Source: JAJEFO01 sp022819605
Lineage (GTDB): Bacteria; Pseudomonadota; Alphaproteobacteria; Rhodobacterales; Rhodobacteraceae
Reading direction: 5' to 3'
Assembly: GCA_965221545.1 (NCBI GenBank)
Contig: OZ244901.1
Coordinates: 3,782,001 to 3,846,000, forward strand
DNA length: 64,000 nucleotides
Shown here: positions 36,764 through 45,495 of the stretch, piece after piece
Layout of the letters: every line of letters begins with the position of its first letter
Position numbering within the stretch: position 1 is the first letter of the stretch
Notes under the pieces: model-generated
Database searches by the model: none
The model's input: only the letters and a program-made list of their open reading frames with translations
Told to the model about the DNA's origin: nothing
Position numbers and translations under genes: made by a program

Positions 36764-37747
36764 ATGATGTTACGTCGTATGTTCATCGCGGCTGCCGCGC
36801 TTGCGGTTTTCGCACTTTCCCCGCCCGCGGCGAAAGCCGAAACGATGCGGATAGCCTATCTCTCGCCGTCATTCGATATCTCTGATGCCTGGGAGCGTGT
36901 TTTCTGGTCGATGCAGGGTCGTCTCGAGGAACTCGGGGTCGACTTTGAAGTCCAGCAGCTTGCCGTTGCCAGCCATGTCGATCATGCAGGCCAGCTTGCA
37001 CAGGTCGAATCGGTCATCGCGGGCGGTGTCGACTACGTCTTCCTTGGTCCGACTGAGTTCGAGGCCGCAATACCGGCTCTGCGCAAGCTCAAGCAGGCGG
37101 GCGTTCCAACCGTTGTCTACAATTTCACGACACCCCACGAGGACGAAGCCGCGCGGGCAATGAGCTACATCGCGTTTGCTCACTACCCCGGCGGCGTCAA
37201 GTCCGGCGAGTGGGCGGTCGAACAGCTCGGCGGCAAGGGCAAGGTCCTGATCCTCAGAGGAGCGCCAGGCGTGGTCAGCGACGAGCGCGGCGGTGGGTTC
37301 CTCAGCGTGGTCGAGCAGCATCCAGACATCGAAGTCGTCATGGGACCCTACACTGACTTCGACCGTGCCAAGGCGTATGACGCCGCGCAGAACATGCTGG
37401 CCGCCCATCCGGACATCAACCTCATCTACGGCATGTCCACGACCATCGGTCTCGGCGCCGCACAGGTCGTTCGGCAAATGGGCAAGTCTGAGGAAATCCT
37501 GACCATGGGATTTGGCGGCACCGGCGACGAAATAACCGCCATGAAAGAAGGCTGGCTGACCGCTTCGGTGCTTCGTCCGATCGATGACAGCGGTGTCGCT
37601 GTAGCCGATGCATTTGTCGCCCACAGCAAGGGTGAGGAGGTGCCGCAGGTTTGGGGCGGTTCCTTCGTGATGGTCGACCGGTGGTCCGATACCGACGAGA
37701 TCCTGGAATACGCGAACCGCTATTCCCGACCCAAAATGGGTCGCTGA
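36764..37747 (+). CDS. Periplasmic sugar-binding protein of the ABC importer
   Basis: 327 residues with a clear signal peptide (MMLRRMFIAAAALAVFALSPPAAKA) and a type I periplasmic binding fold: MRIAYLSPSFDISDAWERVFWSMQ, then AQVESVIAGGVDYVFLGPTE and VLILRGAPGVVSDERGGGF. It resembles TorT/LuxP-like sugar binders more than classical RbsB. GGGAGG precedes ATG 36764 (36767 is also possible). The ligand is not evident; the polyol dehydrogenase encoded downstream suggests a pentitol or hexitol. A strong hairpin follows the gene, which would let it be made in excess over the dehydrogenase. Confidence 0.85.
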   Translation: MMLRRMFIAAAALAVFALSPPAAKAETMRIAYLSPSFDISDAWERVFWSMQGRLEELGVDFEVQQLAVASHVDHAGQLAQVESVIAGGVDYVFLGPTEFEAAIPALRKLKQAGVPTVVYNFTTPHEDEAARAMSYIAFAHYPGGVKSGEWAVEQLGGKGKVLILRGAPGVVSDERGGGFLSVVEQHPDIEVVMGPYTDFDRAKAYDAAQNMLAAHPDINLIYGMSTTIGLGAAQVVRQMGKSEEILTMGFGGTGDEITAMKEGWLTASVLRPIDDSGVAVADAFVAHSKGEEVPQVWGGSFVMVDRWSDTDEILEYANRYSRPKMGR

Positions 37748-37771
37748 AGGGGATCGTTCCAACCACTCAGG

Positions 37772-37797
37772 CGCGGCCGGCTGCAGGGCCGGCCGCG
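37772..37797 (+). terminator. Intra-operon hairpin between binding protein and dehydrogenase
   Basis: A perfect 10-bp stem (CGCGGCCGGC at 37772-37781, GCCGGCCGCG at 37788-37797) with a 6-nt loop is followed by TTCTTTC. It looks like a partial terminator or mRNA-stabilising structure placed 25 bases after the binding-protein gene and 27 bases before the dehydrogenase gene. Confidence 0.65.
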
Positions 37798-37823
37798 TTC
37801 TTTCGCAACAGGAGGAACGACGC

Positions 37824-38867
37824 ATGAAGGCCCTTGTGCTTGAACGCAAGGATGAACTGGCACTGCGCGACATCGCCATCGAGGAGTCGCTCGGCCCGCA
37901 TGACGTGCGCATTGCGCTCCGCCGCGTGGGCGTCTGCGGGAGCGACGTTCATTATTACGCTCATGGTGCAATCGGACCCTTCATAGTGAAGGAGCCCATG
38001 GTACTTGGGCACGAGGCATCCGGTGAAGTCGTTGAAACGGGCGCTGCTGTAGCATCCCTTTCGGTCGGCGACCGGGTCTGCATGGAGCCAGGCATTCCCG
38101 ACCCGTGCAGCCGCGCCACTCGCTTGGGCAAGTACAACCTGGACCCCTCCGTGCGCTTCTGGGCGACACCGCCGGTTCACGGTGTGCTGCGGCCAACCGT
38201 CGTACACCCCGCAGACTTCACTTTCAGATTGCCGGACAGCGTGTCGTATGCTGCCGGGGCCATGGTCGAACCGCTTGCGGTGGGCGTCCACGCTGCAACC
38301 AAGGCGCAGATATCCCCGGGCGCTTTGGCCGTTGTGATCGGGGCCGGCACGATCGGCATGGTCACGGTGCTTGCGGCGCTCGCTGCCGGGTGCAGCCGGG
38401 TGATCGTAAGCGACGTCCAGGAGCCAAAGCTGGAATTGGCTGCCGGGCTCGGGCCGGTGGTTCCCGTCAATGTTCGAAGCGAGAACCTGGCCGAAGTCGT
38501 CCGGCGCGAAACCGAAGGCTGGGGTGCAGATGTCATCTTCGAGGCATCGGGCAACGGCGAGGCAGCCGCCGGCGTCTTCGAATGCCTCTGTCCAGGCGGC
38601 ACGGTTGTCTTCATCGGAATGCCTGGCGCCCCCATCGCGTACGACGTACTCGCGGCGCAGATCAAGGAAGCACGCGTCGAGCACGTCTTTCGCTATGCAC
38701 ACGTTTACCCGCGCACCGTGGACATGCTGGCTTCCGGCACGATCAACGTTGATCCGCTGATCACCGACTTCTACGAATTCAGGGAGAGCGTCACGGCGTT
38801 CGACTTTGCCCGAAATGCTCCAGCCTCTGCAGTCAAGGTGCAGATCGAGATCTCGGATCCCGACTAG
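37824..38867 (+). CDS. Zinc-dependent polyol dehydrogenase (xylitol/sorbitol type)
   Basis: 347 residues of the medium-chain dehydrogenase family. The catalytic zinc site is set by GVCGSDVHYYAHGAIG near residue 40 and GHEASGEV with the GHE motif near residue 65. The NAD Rossmann motif is VVIGAGTIGMVTVLAA near residue 170. The N-terminal region resembles xylitol and L-iditol dehydrogenases (GxCGSDVHyy..G..g.f.v..PmvLGHE). The usual four-cysteine structural zinc lobe is largely absent, which also fits the sorbitol dehydrogenase branch. RBS AGGAGG precedes the ATG. It oxidises the substrate presumably brought in by the preceding ABC importer. Confidence 0.82.
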   Translation: MKALVLERKDELALRDIAIEESLGPHDVRIALRRVGVCGSDVHYYAHGAIGPFIVKEPMVLGHEASGEVVETGAAVASLSVGDRVCMEPGIPDPCSRATRLGKYNLDPSVRFWATPPVHGVLRPTVVHPADFTFRLPDSVSYAAGAMVEPLAVGVHAATKAQISPGALAVVIGAGTIGMVTVLAALAAGCSRVIVSDVQEPKLELAAGLGPVVPVNVRSENLAEVVRRETEGWGADVIFEASGNGEAAAGVFECLCPGGTVVFIGMPGAPIAYDVLAAQIKEARVEHVFRYAHVYPRTVDMLASGTINVDPLITDFYEFRESVTAFDFARNAPASAVKVQIEISDPD

Positions 38868-39634
38868 AGTGCGGTGTACCCGCCATCCAGCATCAGCAAG
38901 TCACCGTTGACCAGGTCGGACGCAGGCGAGGAAAGGTAGAGGACCAAATCGGCTACTTCCACTGGAAGCCCGAAGCGACCTGCCGGGATCTTTGCCTTCA
39001 TCGGATCGCCCTTTTCGGGTTGGCCCCAGACACGCTCGCCCATCGGTGTCAAGATCACCGTCGGGCAGATGGCGTTGCACTGGATGTTGTACTGCGCCCA
39101 CTCGCACGTCATGGCTTTCGTCAGAGCATTCAGGCCGTTCTTGGAAGCCGCGTATGCACAGTGATCGGGGATCAGCACGACGCTGGTCTGCGACGAGATG
39201 TTAACGATCTTGCCGCGTTCCTGCGCGATCATTTTCGGTGCAAGTGCCTGTGCGAGCAGAAACGGCGCCCGCAGGTTCACCGCCATCATCCGATCCCAAT
39301 CTTCCACCGCGGCATCCAGCAGTGAAGCAGGTGTCGTGGTGGCTGCGTTGTTGACGAGGATATCGATCGTGCCGAAGTGTTCAAGCGCCGTTCGTGCCGC
39401 ATCCCTCGGCCCCTCGATGGTCTCGAGTTCCGCCTCGATCGCAAGGCACTCCCGCCCGGACTGCTCCACAGCCGCGCGGGCTTCCGCAAGTCCTTCGGAG
39501 TCACGGGCTACCGCTGCAACGTCGGCTCCGGCTTCCGCAAGGACGCTGCAGATCTCGTAACCAATCCCCTTTGAGGCTCCTGTAACCAGTGCCCGCCGCC
39601 CCTTGACCGAAAATCGCTTCATGTAAGGCTTCAT
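38864..39634 (-). CDS. Short-chain dehydrogenase/reductase
   Basis: 256 residues, classical SDR. Cofactor motif VTGASKGIG near residue 17, LVNNAAT near residue 92, and the catalytic Ser and Tyr-X3-Lys in ISSQTSVVLIPDHCAYAASKNGL near residues 146-165. Likely an NAD(P)-dependent sugar or polyol oxidoreductase (2-deoxygluconate/gluconate 5-dehydrogenase-like by general appearance). It converges on the zinc dehydrogenase: the two stop codons share the palindrome CTAG at 38864-38867. Despite the opposite strand, the pairing suggests a common polyol pathway. The start is ATG 39634 (or 39622). Confidence 0.85.
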   Translation of the reverse strand: MKPYMKRFSVKGRRALVTGASKGIGYEICSVLAEAGADVAAVARDSEGLAEARAAVEQSGRECLAIEAELETIEGPRDAARTALEHFGTIDILVNNAATTTPASLLDAAVEDWDRMMAVNLRAPFLLAQALAPKMIAQERGKIVNISSQTSVVLIPDHCAYAASKNGLNALTKAMTCEWAQYNIQCNAICPTVILTPMGERVWGQPEKGDPMKAKIPAGRFGLPVEVADLVLYLSSPASDLVNGDLLMLDGGYTAL

Positions 39635-39997
39635 GGTCTTCTTTCCCTCTCATTTCTGGCGGGCCCGTTCATCTTTGTTCGAAAACCGGGGCAACCGCTC
39701 GATGCGCTGGGCACAAACATATGCCGACCGAGCGGACTCGCCAGCAGGAATTTGTTCCGAGGATTGCCTGTGCATCCGACATCACTTGGACCGACATTTT
39801 GCGGCGACCGGGCAGATGTTCCGCTGGCAGGACCGTGCATGCTTCCCTCAATCAACACCTTCGCGGCGGCGGTTGTGTGCCCTTGAGGGCAAGGCTACAA
39901 TGCTGATGGCCTCCCGAACGGGTGGAGTTGACCCATTGGAGAAACCGGCCATGCGAATCCGGCACTGGCTCGATTCTTTGATCCAGGAGCTCAATTC
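39635..39997. other. Divergent spacer between the SDR and the zinc-ribbon gene
   Basis: About 360 bp with no gene I can support. It should contain the SDR promoter (minus strand) and the promoter of the zinc-ribbon pair. I see no recognisable fragment of ftsE or ftsX, which would be the expected neighbours in related genomes. Confidence 0.5.
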
Positions 39998-40153
39998 ATG
40001 CGGCTGATGTGCCCCGACTTCAGGTCCGAATGCGACTTCGAAGACGCCTCAATCCCGGTGCGTGACCAAGAATTGAAGTGCTTGCACTGCAAGCATACCT
40101 GGTGTGAGACCGTCGCGTTGCGCAGGGCGCAAGGAACGGGCGTGAGGCCGTGA
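39998..40153 (+). CDS. Short MJ0042-type zinc-ribbon protein, probably the split N-terminus of the next gene
   Basis: 51 residues, MRLMCPDFRSECDFEDASIP then VRDQELKCLHCKHTW. It matches the N-terminal MJ0042 zinc ribbon of a family of alphaproteobacterial membrane proteins (normally CPxC, ...IP.gGR.VqCs.CgHtWfq). The second knuckle, CLHC, is intact, but the first reads CPDFRSEC instead of CPNC, so metal binding may be impaired. AGGAG lies nine bases before ATG 39998. Its TGA overlaps the GTG of the next frame (GTGA at 40150-40153). In relatives I know, ribbon and membrane segment are one protein, so this is probably a frameshifted gene or a coupled pair. Confidence 0.65.
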   Translation: MRLMCPDFRSECDFEDASIPVRDQELKCLHCKHTWCETVALRRAQGTGVRP

Positions 40154-40671
40154 CCCTGGCGCAGGAATCGGCCGACAGCGCGGAAAGGGATCGCGCCCGG
40201 ACGGACGATCCGAGTCCGAGGTCCGAAGACCATTCAGATGCAATCGCGGAAACTGGCAGGCAAGACGCGGATGCGATGCAACCACTCACCATCGACCGTG
40301 CCGCGCTCCAAGTCCTGAGGGAAGAAGCCGAACGCGAACTCTCGCTGCGGCGCGCGCAGGCATCCAAGTCCAACGGGAGTTCCCCCGACGAAGTTCACTC
40401 AACATCCGGAGATGCGGCTCCTGACAGGCGTCCGAAAGCCTCGGGGAGGTCAGCCGCCAAAGAGAGACGCAGTGGCAGGGTTCGCGCTGTCCTGCCCCTG
40501 CTGCTCATGATGGCGGCCCTGGTTGGGCTCCTGGTCGCAATCTACCTGCGCGCGCCGGCGATTTCGCATACCTATCCCAATACGGAAGGCCCGCTCCAGT
40601 CCTACCTGGAAGCCGCAAACGCGTTCCTGGGCTGGCTGAACGGAGTGCTTGGCAGGCAACCTGGAAACTGA
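40150..40671 (+). CDS. Single-pass membrane protein, C-terminal part of the split zinc-ribbon protein
   Basis: 173 residues from GTG 40150. The segment LTIDRAALQVLREEAEREL near residue 47 and the single membrane helix AVLPLLLMMAALVGLLVAIYL near residue 117, followed by about 35 periplasmic residues ending LGWLNGVLGR, agree with the rear part of the zinc-ribbon proteins found near ftsE in Rhodobacterales. The hydrophilic middle is low-complexity. Its frame is offset by two from the ribbon frame. Function is unknown; a role near the divisome is sometimes presumed from gene neighbourhoods. Confidence 0.65.
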   Translation: MTLAQESADSAERDRARTDDPSPRSEDHSDAIAETGRQDADAMQPLTIDRAALQVLREEAERELSLRRAQASKSNGSSPDEVHSTSGDAAPDRRPKASGRSAAKERRSGRVRAVLPLLLMMAALVGLLVAIYLRAPAISHTYPNTEGPLQSYLEAANAFLGWLNGVLGRQPGN

Positions 40672-40785
40672 GGTCCACGCCGCATCCCCTGACCGCGACC
40701 TGCACAGGTTCTGGTTCGGTTTGCGCAGGCAAGCCCACGCGAATCTCGCCGCACATGCACCAAAGACTGTACAGTTGCGGACGGG

Positions 40786-43332
40786 TCAGAATCGCTCCAG
40801 CAAGCGCCTCAGGTAGTCACGCTCCTCTTCCGAGCGTTCCATCTCGCCAGAGCGGCGGCGCAGTTCGTCCAGAATTTCGCGAGCCCTTCGCTGAAGGTCA
40901 TTGCCCTGCAGCAAGTGCTCTTCGGTTCCGAACCGGCTCCCGCGTCCGGAGTCACGCCCCAGGGGATCGCGGTTGGCACCGGGATTGTTCCAGTCGTTGC
41001 CGGCACCCTGCTGGCCGGCCTGATTCTGCCCTTGCTGCGCCATCTGATCGGCCAGATTTCGCATCCCTTCGCGCAAGGCCTCGATCGCGTCGGCCTGGTC
41101 TTCCAGTGCACCGGCGAAATCCTCGTTCCGGAGATCCTCTTCCGCCAGGTCCATCGCGTCTCCGGCTCTTCCGAGCGATTCGCGAGCCGCGTCTCCTCCC
41201 GGCGTGCCGACGCCCGGCAGATTCTGCATCTGCCGGTTGAGTTCCTGTCGCAACGCCAGCTGACGGTCTGCGAGGCTGCTCCCGTCGCCCCCCTGCTGCT
41301 GGCCCTGCTGTCCGCCCTGGCCTTGCTGCCCGCCCTCACCGTGACGCAGTCCTTCGCCGTCACTTCCTTCCCGCCCGAGATTGCCGAGGGACCGGCCCGC
41401 CTGACCGCCGCCACGCTGTTCCTGCAAGTCGCGAAACGCCTCGTCCGACAACCCTTGCTGCTCGCGCAGGGTCTCGGCCAGACCTTCCATTGCCTGCTGC
41501 CCAGGCGATGGCTGGCCGCGAGAGGCGAAGCTGTTCTCCATCATCCTGCGCAACTGCTCCAAGAGTTGCGCTGCCTCGGCCATGCGCCCTTGTTCCATCA
41601 GTTCCTGCAGCTGGTCGAGGAGAGCATCCAGTTCCTGGGGGCCGATCTCCATGGCCTCGCCCTCGGCGAACTGCTGGTTCTGCCCTTCTCCCTGCTGCTC
41701 GGCGAGCTGACGCAGGTAGTCCTGGATCGCTTCTCGAAGTTCCCGCATCAGGTCCGCGATCTCATCGTCACTCGCGCCGCTTTCCATCGCCTCGGCTAGG
41801 CGCTCCTCTGCCCGCCGCAATCGTGCCAGGGCGTCCGATAGATCGCCCTCCTCGATCCGCACCGCCAGGTTCCAGAGCGCATCCTCGATCTCCTCGACGG
41901 AAGAGTCGTCCAGCCCGTCCAGCGTGGCCCGCGCTTCCAGGCGCCTGACAATGAACCGGAGCATCATGAAATCGGTCGCGGAGCGGAATACGCCTTCCGG
42001 CTTGTAGGACACGGACCTGAGAACCTGCGCCACGCGCCCGGCATTCGCCCTGTTCCAGAGAAGGTCGCGTCGCCCCTCGATGATCGCCTTGGCGAGGGGG
42101 TCGAAGAAACGACGCCCCGGCAGGACCGCGGACTGCGGCTCGGACACCCCTTGCTGACCGGCATCGTCAAGTGCCGCCAGTTGCGCACGAACGGGCTGAT
42201 TGGCCCACGGATGGCGCGAAAACTCGCCGACCACGGTTTCAGTGAATTCGGACCGGTCACCCGCGATCGTCAGCGGCAATTCCAGCGTGATCGGTTCGCG
42301 GGGCTCGGGATCCAGCGCCAGACCGTATCGACGGTCAACCTGCTCTTCATCGAGATTCAATTCGATCCACCCGCCAACGACCCCATAGTCGTCCCTGGCA
42401 GCGAAGGGCGCCTCCATGCGCGCGCCCTCGCTGCGCGCCACCGGTCCGGCAAATTCTATTTCCGGCGCGAGATCCGCTTCGGCATCCATGGTCCATTCCC
42501 GGCCGCCCGGGCCGTCGATCCTGATCTCGCCGCTTCGGTTGACGTTGAAGCTTTGCGACGGATCGCTTGCCGACGGCACGTCCTTGGTTCGGCCCGACAC
42601 GGTTTCGTGCAGCGTCAGGTCGCCGACGCCGCCGTAAAGGCGGATCGTCACCAAGCTGCCCGCGGGAACCGCGAGCCGAGTCTGCTTGATGTCGTTGAGG
42701 TAGAGATTTGGTCGCCCGGTATAGCCTGGCGGCTCGACCCAGCCTTCCCAGGAGGACTCCAAGGCCAGCACCTGTTCATCAAGCATGACCTCGCCCAAGG
42801 TGCCAACTTTCAGGAACGACCCGAACAGCAGTCCGACCGTAAGGAAGAGAAGCGCGACATAGCGAACCCCGAACAGATCAAAACGGGAAAGCCTGAGATC
42901 CGGCTCAACCGCCCGAGCCTCGTCCAGGCGTCTCGCCATGCGTCCGACATGGGCTTGCCAGATCACCTCGGATCCGGCGTCGCCTGCACCGATGGCATGC
43001 CGGTCAGCCACGGTCGCGATCGGTCGGCCCGGCAAGGTCGCATCGAGCCGGTCAAGTGCCTCCCTGCGCTTCGGAAACCTGAACCGGCGCACGGCAATGC
43101 CGAAAGTGACCAGCGCTGCCAGCGTCACCAGAATTCCGAACGCCCACGCGACTTCCAGCAACAGGATCTCGTGCATGCCGAGCAGCAAGGCCGAACATGC
43201 GAACAGCAGCACGGTCCAGAACGGCCAGAACGCGCGCGCAACACGTTCGGCGAACAGGCCGATCATGGTCAGGGCCAGCGGCCACCTGAGCCGCAGCCCG
43301 ACCTCCGGAGGAAGTTCGCCTCGACCGGTCAT
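40786..43332 (-). CDS. TIGR02302/DUF4175 family membrane protein
   Basis: About 848 residues. Two to three membrane segments in the first 70 residues (with a further one near residue 160), a large periplasmic middle, then long helical stretches (residues 490-620) and a Gln/Gly-rich low-complexity region near residues 635-690 (GQGGQQGQQQGG). This architecture defines the alphaproteobacterial low-complexity family TIGR02302. The frame is open to 43380, overlapping lysA, but ATG 43332 with an upstream AAGGA avoids that overlap and gives a better start. It follows lysA by 32 bases, the standard order for the group. The function is unknown. Confidence 0.85.
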   Translation of the reverse strand: MTGRGELPPEVGLRLRWPLALTMIGLFAERVARAFWPFWTVLLFACSALLLGMHEILLLEVAWAFGILVTLAALVTFGIAVRRFRFPKRREALDRLDATLPGRPIATVADRHAIGAGDAGSEVIWQAHVGRMARRLDEARAVEPDLRLSRFDLFGVRYVALLFLTVGLLFGSFLKVGTLGEVMLDEQVLALESSWEGWVEPPGYTGRPNLYLNDIKQTRLAVPAGSLVTIRLYGGVGDLTLHETVSGRTKDVPSASDPSQSFNVNRSGEIRIDGPGGREWTMDAEADLAPEIEFAGPVARSEGARMEAPFAARDDYGVVGGWIELNLDEEQVDRRYGLALDPEPREPITLELPLTIAGDRSEFTETVVGEFSRHPWANQPVRAQLAALDDAGQQGVSEPQSAVLPGRRFFDPLAKAIIEGRRDLLWNRANAGRVAQVLRSVSYKPEGVFRSATDFMMLRFIVRRLEARATLDGLDDSSVEEIEDALWNLAVRIEEGDLSDALARLRRAEERLAEAMESGASDDEIADLMRELREAIQDYLRQLAEQQGEGQNQQFAEGEAMEIGPQELDALLDQLQELMEQGRMAEAAQLLEQLRRMMENSFASRGQPSPGQQAMEGLAETLREQQGLSDEAFRDLQEQRGGGQAGRSLGNLGREGSDGEGLRHGEGGQQGQGGQQGQQQGGDGSSLADRQLALRQELNRQMQNLPGVGTPGGDAARESLGRAGDAMDLAEEDLRNEDFAGALEDQADAIEALREGMRNLADQMAQQGQNQAGQQGAGNDWNNPGANRDPLGRDSGRGSRFGTEEHLLQGNDLQRRAREILDELRRRSGEMERSEEERDYLRRLLERF

Positions 43333-43364
43333 TGATCCCGATTCCTTCTTGGGGCAGGACCTGC

Positions 43365-44636
43365 CTACCCCTTGAGCCATGCCGGGATGATATCGCGATT
43401 GATCATTTCGTCAAATGCCGGACGCGGCCTGATCACTGCAAACCGGCCTTCGCTGACCAAAATCTCGGGAACCAGGGGCCTGGAATTGTATTCCGATGCC
43501 ATTGCCGCCCCGTAAGCGCCGGCTGAGCGGAACGCAACGAGATCTTCTTCCGCGACATGCGGCATTTCCCGTCCGCGCGCGAAGGTGTCCCCGGTTTCGC
43601 AAACCGGACCCACGACATCGTATGTTGCCTGCTCGGTTCCAGGAACGGGCTCGGCCACGGGCACAATGTCGTGATGGGCGCCGTACATGGCGGGGCGAAC
43701 CAGATCGTTCATTGCTGCATCCAGGATCAGGAATTCGCGATCCTCGCCGGACTTTACGTATATGACCCGCGCAACAAGCAGCCCTGCATTCCCTGCGATC
43801 AGCCGCCCCGGTTCGATCTCGATTTCGCAATCCAGATCCCCGACGGTGTTCCTGATCACTTCGCAATACTCGATCGGAAGCGGCGGCGCGGCATTTGATC
43901 GCTCGTAGGGAATTCCCAGTCCGCCCCCGAGATCCAGTCGCCGGATGTCGTGGCCGTCGGACCGCAGCATGCGGGTCAGTTCCGCCACCTTCGCATAGGC
44001 TCTCTCGTAAGGGCCAAGATCCGTCAGCTGCGAGCCGATATGGACGTCGATGCCCGTCACGTCCAGGCCAGGCAGACCGGCGGCCTCCGCATAGATCTCT
44101 CGCGCGCGGCTGATCGGAACACCGAACTTGTTCTCGGATCTGCCGGTCGCGATCTTCTCGTGCGTCCGTGCATCCACATCGGGATTGATCCGAATGGCAA
44201 TCGGTGCAGTCACTCCAAGCCGAACGGCAACTTTGGAGAGCCTGCGCAGTTCGGATTCGCTCTCGACATTGATCTGCCGAACGCCGCCGGACAGTGCCAG
44301 TTCCATTTCGTCCGCGGTCTTTCCCACGCCCGAAAAAACGATCCGCTCGCCCGGGAAACCTGCCGCGACGGCCCTTCGGTACTCGCCGCCCGACACGACA
44401 TCGACACCCGCTCCAAGTCGCGCCATTACCGCGAGCACGGCCTGGTTCGAATTCGCCTTCATGGCGTAGCAGACAAGGTGATCCATGCCGGCCATGCCTT
44501 CGTCGAACAGGCGGTAGTGCCGTTCCAGGGTCGCCGTCGAATAGACATAGAACGGCGTCCCCACCTCCGTCGCGATTTCGGTAAGGGGCACGTCCTCGGC
44601 GTGCAGGACGCCGTCGCGATAAAGAAAATGGTCCAT
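43365..44636 (-). CDS. lysA: Diaminopimelate decarboxylase
   Basis: About 423 residues. It decarboxylates meso-diaminopimelate to L-lysine, the last step of lysine synthesis, using PLP. The fold III barrel shows the PLP lysine in LVCYAMKANSNQAVL near residue 53, the HIGSQL segment, GGGLGIPY, EPGRLIAGNAG, and the CETGDTFA cysteine motif that completes the active site across the dimer. ATG 44636 is preferred to the open frame start at 44660. It is upstream of the TIGR02302 gene and downstream, on the same strand, of the LptM-like lipoprotein and argH, with the OsmC-like gene inserted on the opposite strand. Confidence 0.96.
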   Translation of the reverse strand: MDHFLYRDGVLHAEDVPLTEIATEVGTPFYVYSTATLERHYRLFDEGMAGMDHLVCYAMKANSNQAVLAVMARLGAGVDVVSGGEYRRAVAAGFPGERIVFSGVGKTADEMELALSGGVRQINVESESELRRLSKVAVRLGVTAPIAIRINPDVDARTHEKIATGRSENKFGVPISRAREIYAEAAGLPGLDVTGIDVHIGSQLTDLGPYERAYAKVAELTRMLRSDGHDIRRLDLGGGLGIPYERSNAAPPLPIEYCEVIRNTVGDLDCEIEIEPGRLIAGNAGLLVARVIYVKSGEDREFLILDAAMNDLVRPAMYGAHHDIVPVAEPVPGTEQATYDVVGPVCETGDTFARGREMPHVAEEDLVAFRSAGAYGAAMASEYNSRPLVPEILVSEGRFAVIRPRPAFDEMINRDIIPAWLKG

Positions 44637-44790
44637 CCGCGTTTCCTCGACACCCGGCAAATCGTCATATCAGATGCGCGTCACGGCGCAACATTCGACC
44701 GCAATGCGGCCAGATTGCAGGCTTCGCAGAACGGGCGTCCGCTACAGGAAGTCGTTGGACATCCGCCTTGTCCGGCGAGAAGATCAAGCC

Positions 44791-45240
44791 ATGCATGAAT
44801 ACACCGCCTCGATTCGCTGGACATGCGAAGGCGACTTCGCGCGTGGCCGCTACTCCCGGGCCCATGACTGGACATTTGACGGCGGTGCCGTCGTCCGCGC
44901 CTCGCCATCGCCGCTTTCGGTCCCGCAACCCTTTTCTGATGCAGCGGCCATCGACCCGGAAGAGGCCTTCGTGGCTGCGGTCGCGTCATGCCACATGCTC
45001 TGGTTTCTGGATCTCGCGCGGCAAGCCGGGTTGCAGGCGGCATCCTATCGCGATGCGGCCGTCGGCCAAATGGATGGCTTCCCGCATGCCTGGATCTCCC
45101 GCGTCGACCTCCATCCCGAGACCGTCTGGACGGGAACCGCCCCGGAACCTGGAAAGATCCGCGCGCTTCATCATGCCGCCCACGAGCACTGCTTCATTGC
45201 CAACTCGATAAAATCGGACGTGGTGGTTCACTTGCCGTAG
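44791..45240 (+). CDS. OsmC-like peroxiredoxin family protein
   Basis: 149 residues. The family's two cysteines are there: VASCHMLWFLDLARQAG near residue 69 and HEHCFIANSIKSDV near residue 130, which in OsmC/Ohr proteins form the redox pair that reduces organic hydroperoxides. The N-terminal strands (YTASIRWTCEGDF) also fit. It is the OsmC rather than the Ohr branch by the overall pattern. It starts at ATG 44791 without a strong ribosome site. It is placed alone on the plus strand between lysA and the lipoprotein, interrupting an otherwise conserved minus-strand block. Confidence 0.82.
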   Translation: MHEYTASIRWTCEGDFARGRYSRAHDWTFDGGAVVRASPSPLSVPQPFSDAAAIDPEEAFVAAVASCHMLWFLDLARQAGLQAASYRDAAVGQMDGFPHAWISRVDLHPETVWTGTAPEPGKIRALHHAAHEHCFIANSIKSDVVVHLP

Positions 45241-45272
45241 GATTCCACGAGGCGGATTCCCGCACATCTCAA

Positions 45273-45291
45273 GTTCCAGCGAAACTGGAAC
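45273..45291. terminator. Small hairpin between convergent osmC-like and lipoprotein genes
   Basis: GTTCCAG (45273-45279) and CTGGAAC (45285-45291) form a 7-bp stem with a CGAAA loop, 33 bases after the osmC-like stop. The flanks are AA on one side and AA on the other, so there is no strong U-tract; a weak bidirectional terminator is possible. Confidence 0.35.
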
Positions 45292-45366
45292 AATGTGGCC
45301 GCCTCGGCCAACCTGACCGGCAAGGGAGAATCCGGGTTGGACAGAACGACCTGTCCCGCGCGTTCG

Positions 45367-45495
45367 TCAGAGCCTCCCGACAACGCCGATTCTTGCCTCG
45401 CCCGACACGCTGACGCCCTGCCCTTTCGGGTGCGGCGGACCGTCCACGCCGCATGCGCCCAGCGCCAGGACGAAGAGAAGCGCCAGCAATCTCAC
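45367..45495 (-). CDS. Small LptM-like lipoprotein
   Basis: About 42 residues from GTG 45495: MRLLALLFVLALGACGVDGPPHPKGQ at the front, a signal peptide with a lipobox LGAC and then the CGxxGPP-type sequence shared by LptM (YifL) lipoproteins. LptM helps the LPS-export protein LptD fold with its correct disulfides in E. coli. In alphaproteobacteria a tiny lipoprotein of this kind commonly sits between argH and lysA, as here. The longer open frame around it (to 45678) overlaps argH and is not credible upstream of this GTG. No clear ribosome site is visible, which is the main weakness. Confidence 0.65.
   Translation of the reverse strand: MRLLALLFVLALGACGVDGPPHPKGQGVSVSGEARIGVVGRL

Noticed and set aside
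35750..37747. 665-codon frame that would fuse permease and binding protein
   Set aside because: The first half is out of frame with the true permease and reads as Arg/His-rich nonsense. The binding protein starts with its own ribosome site and signal peptide at 36764.
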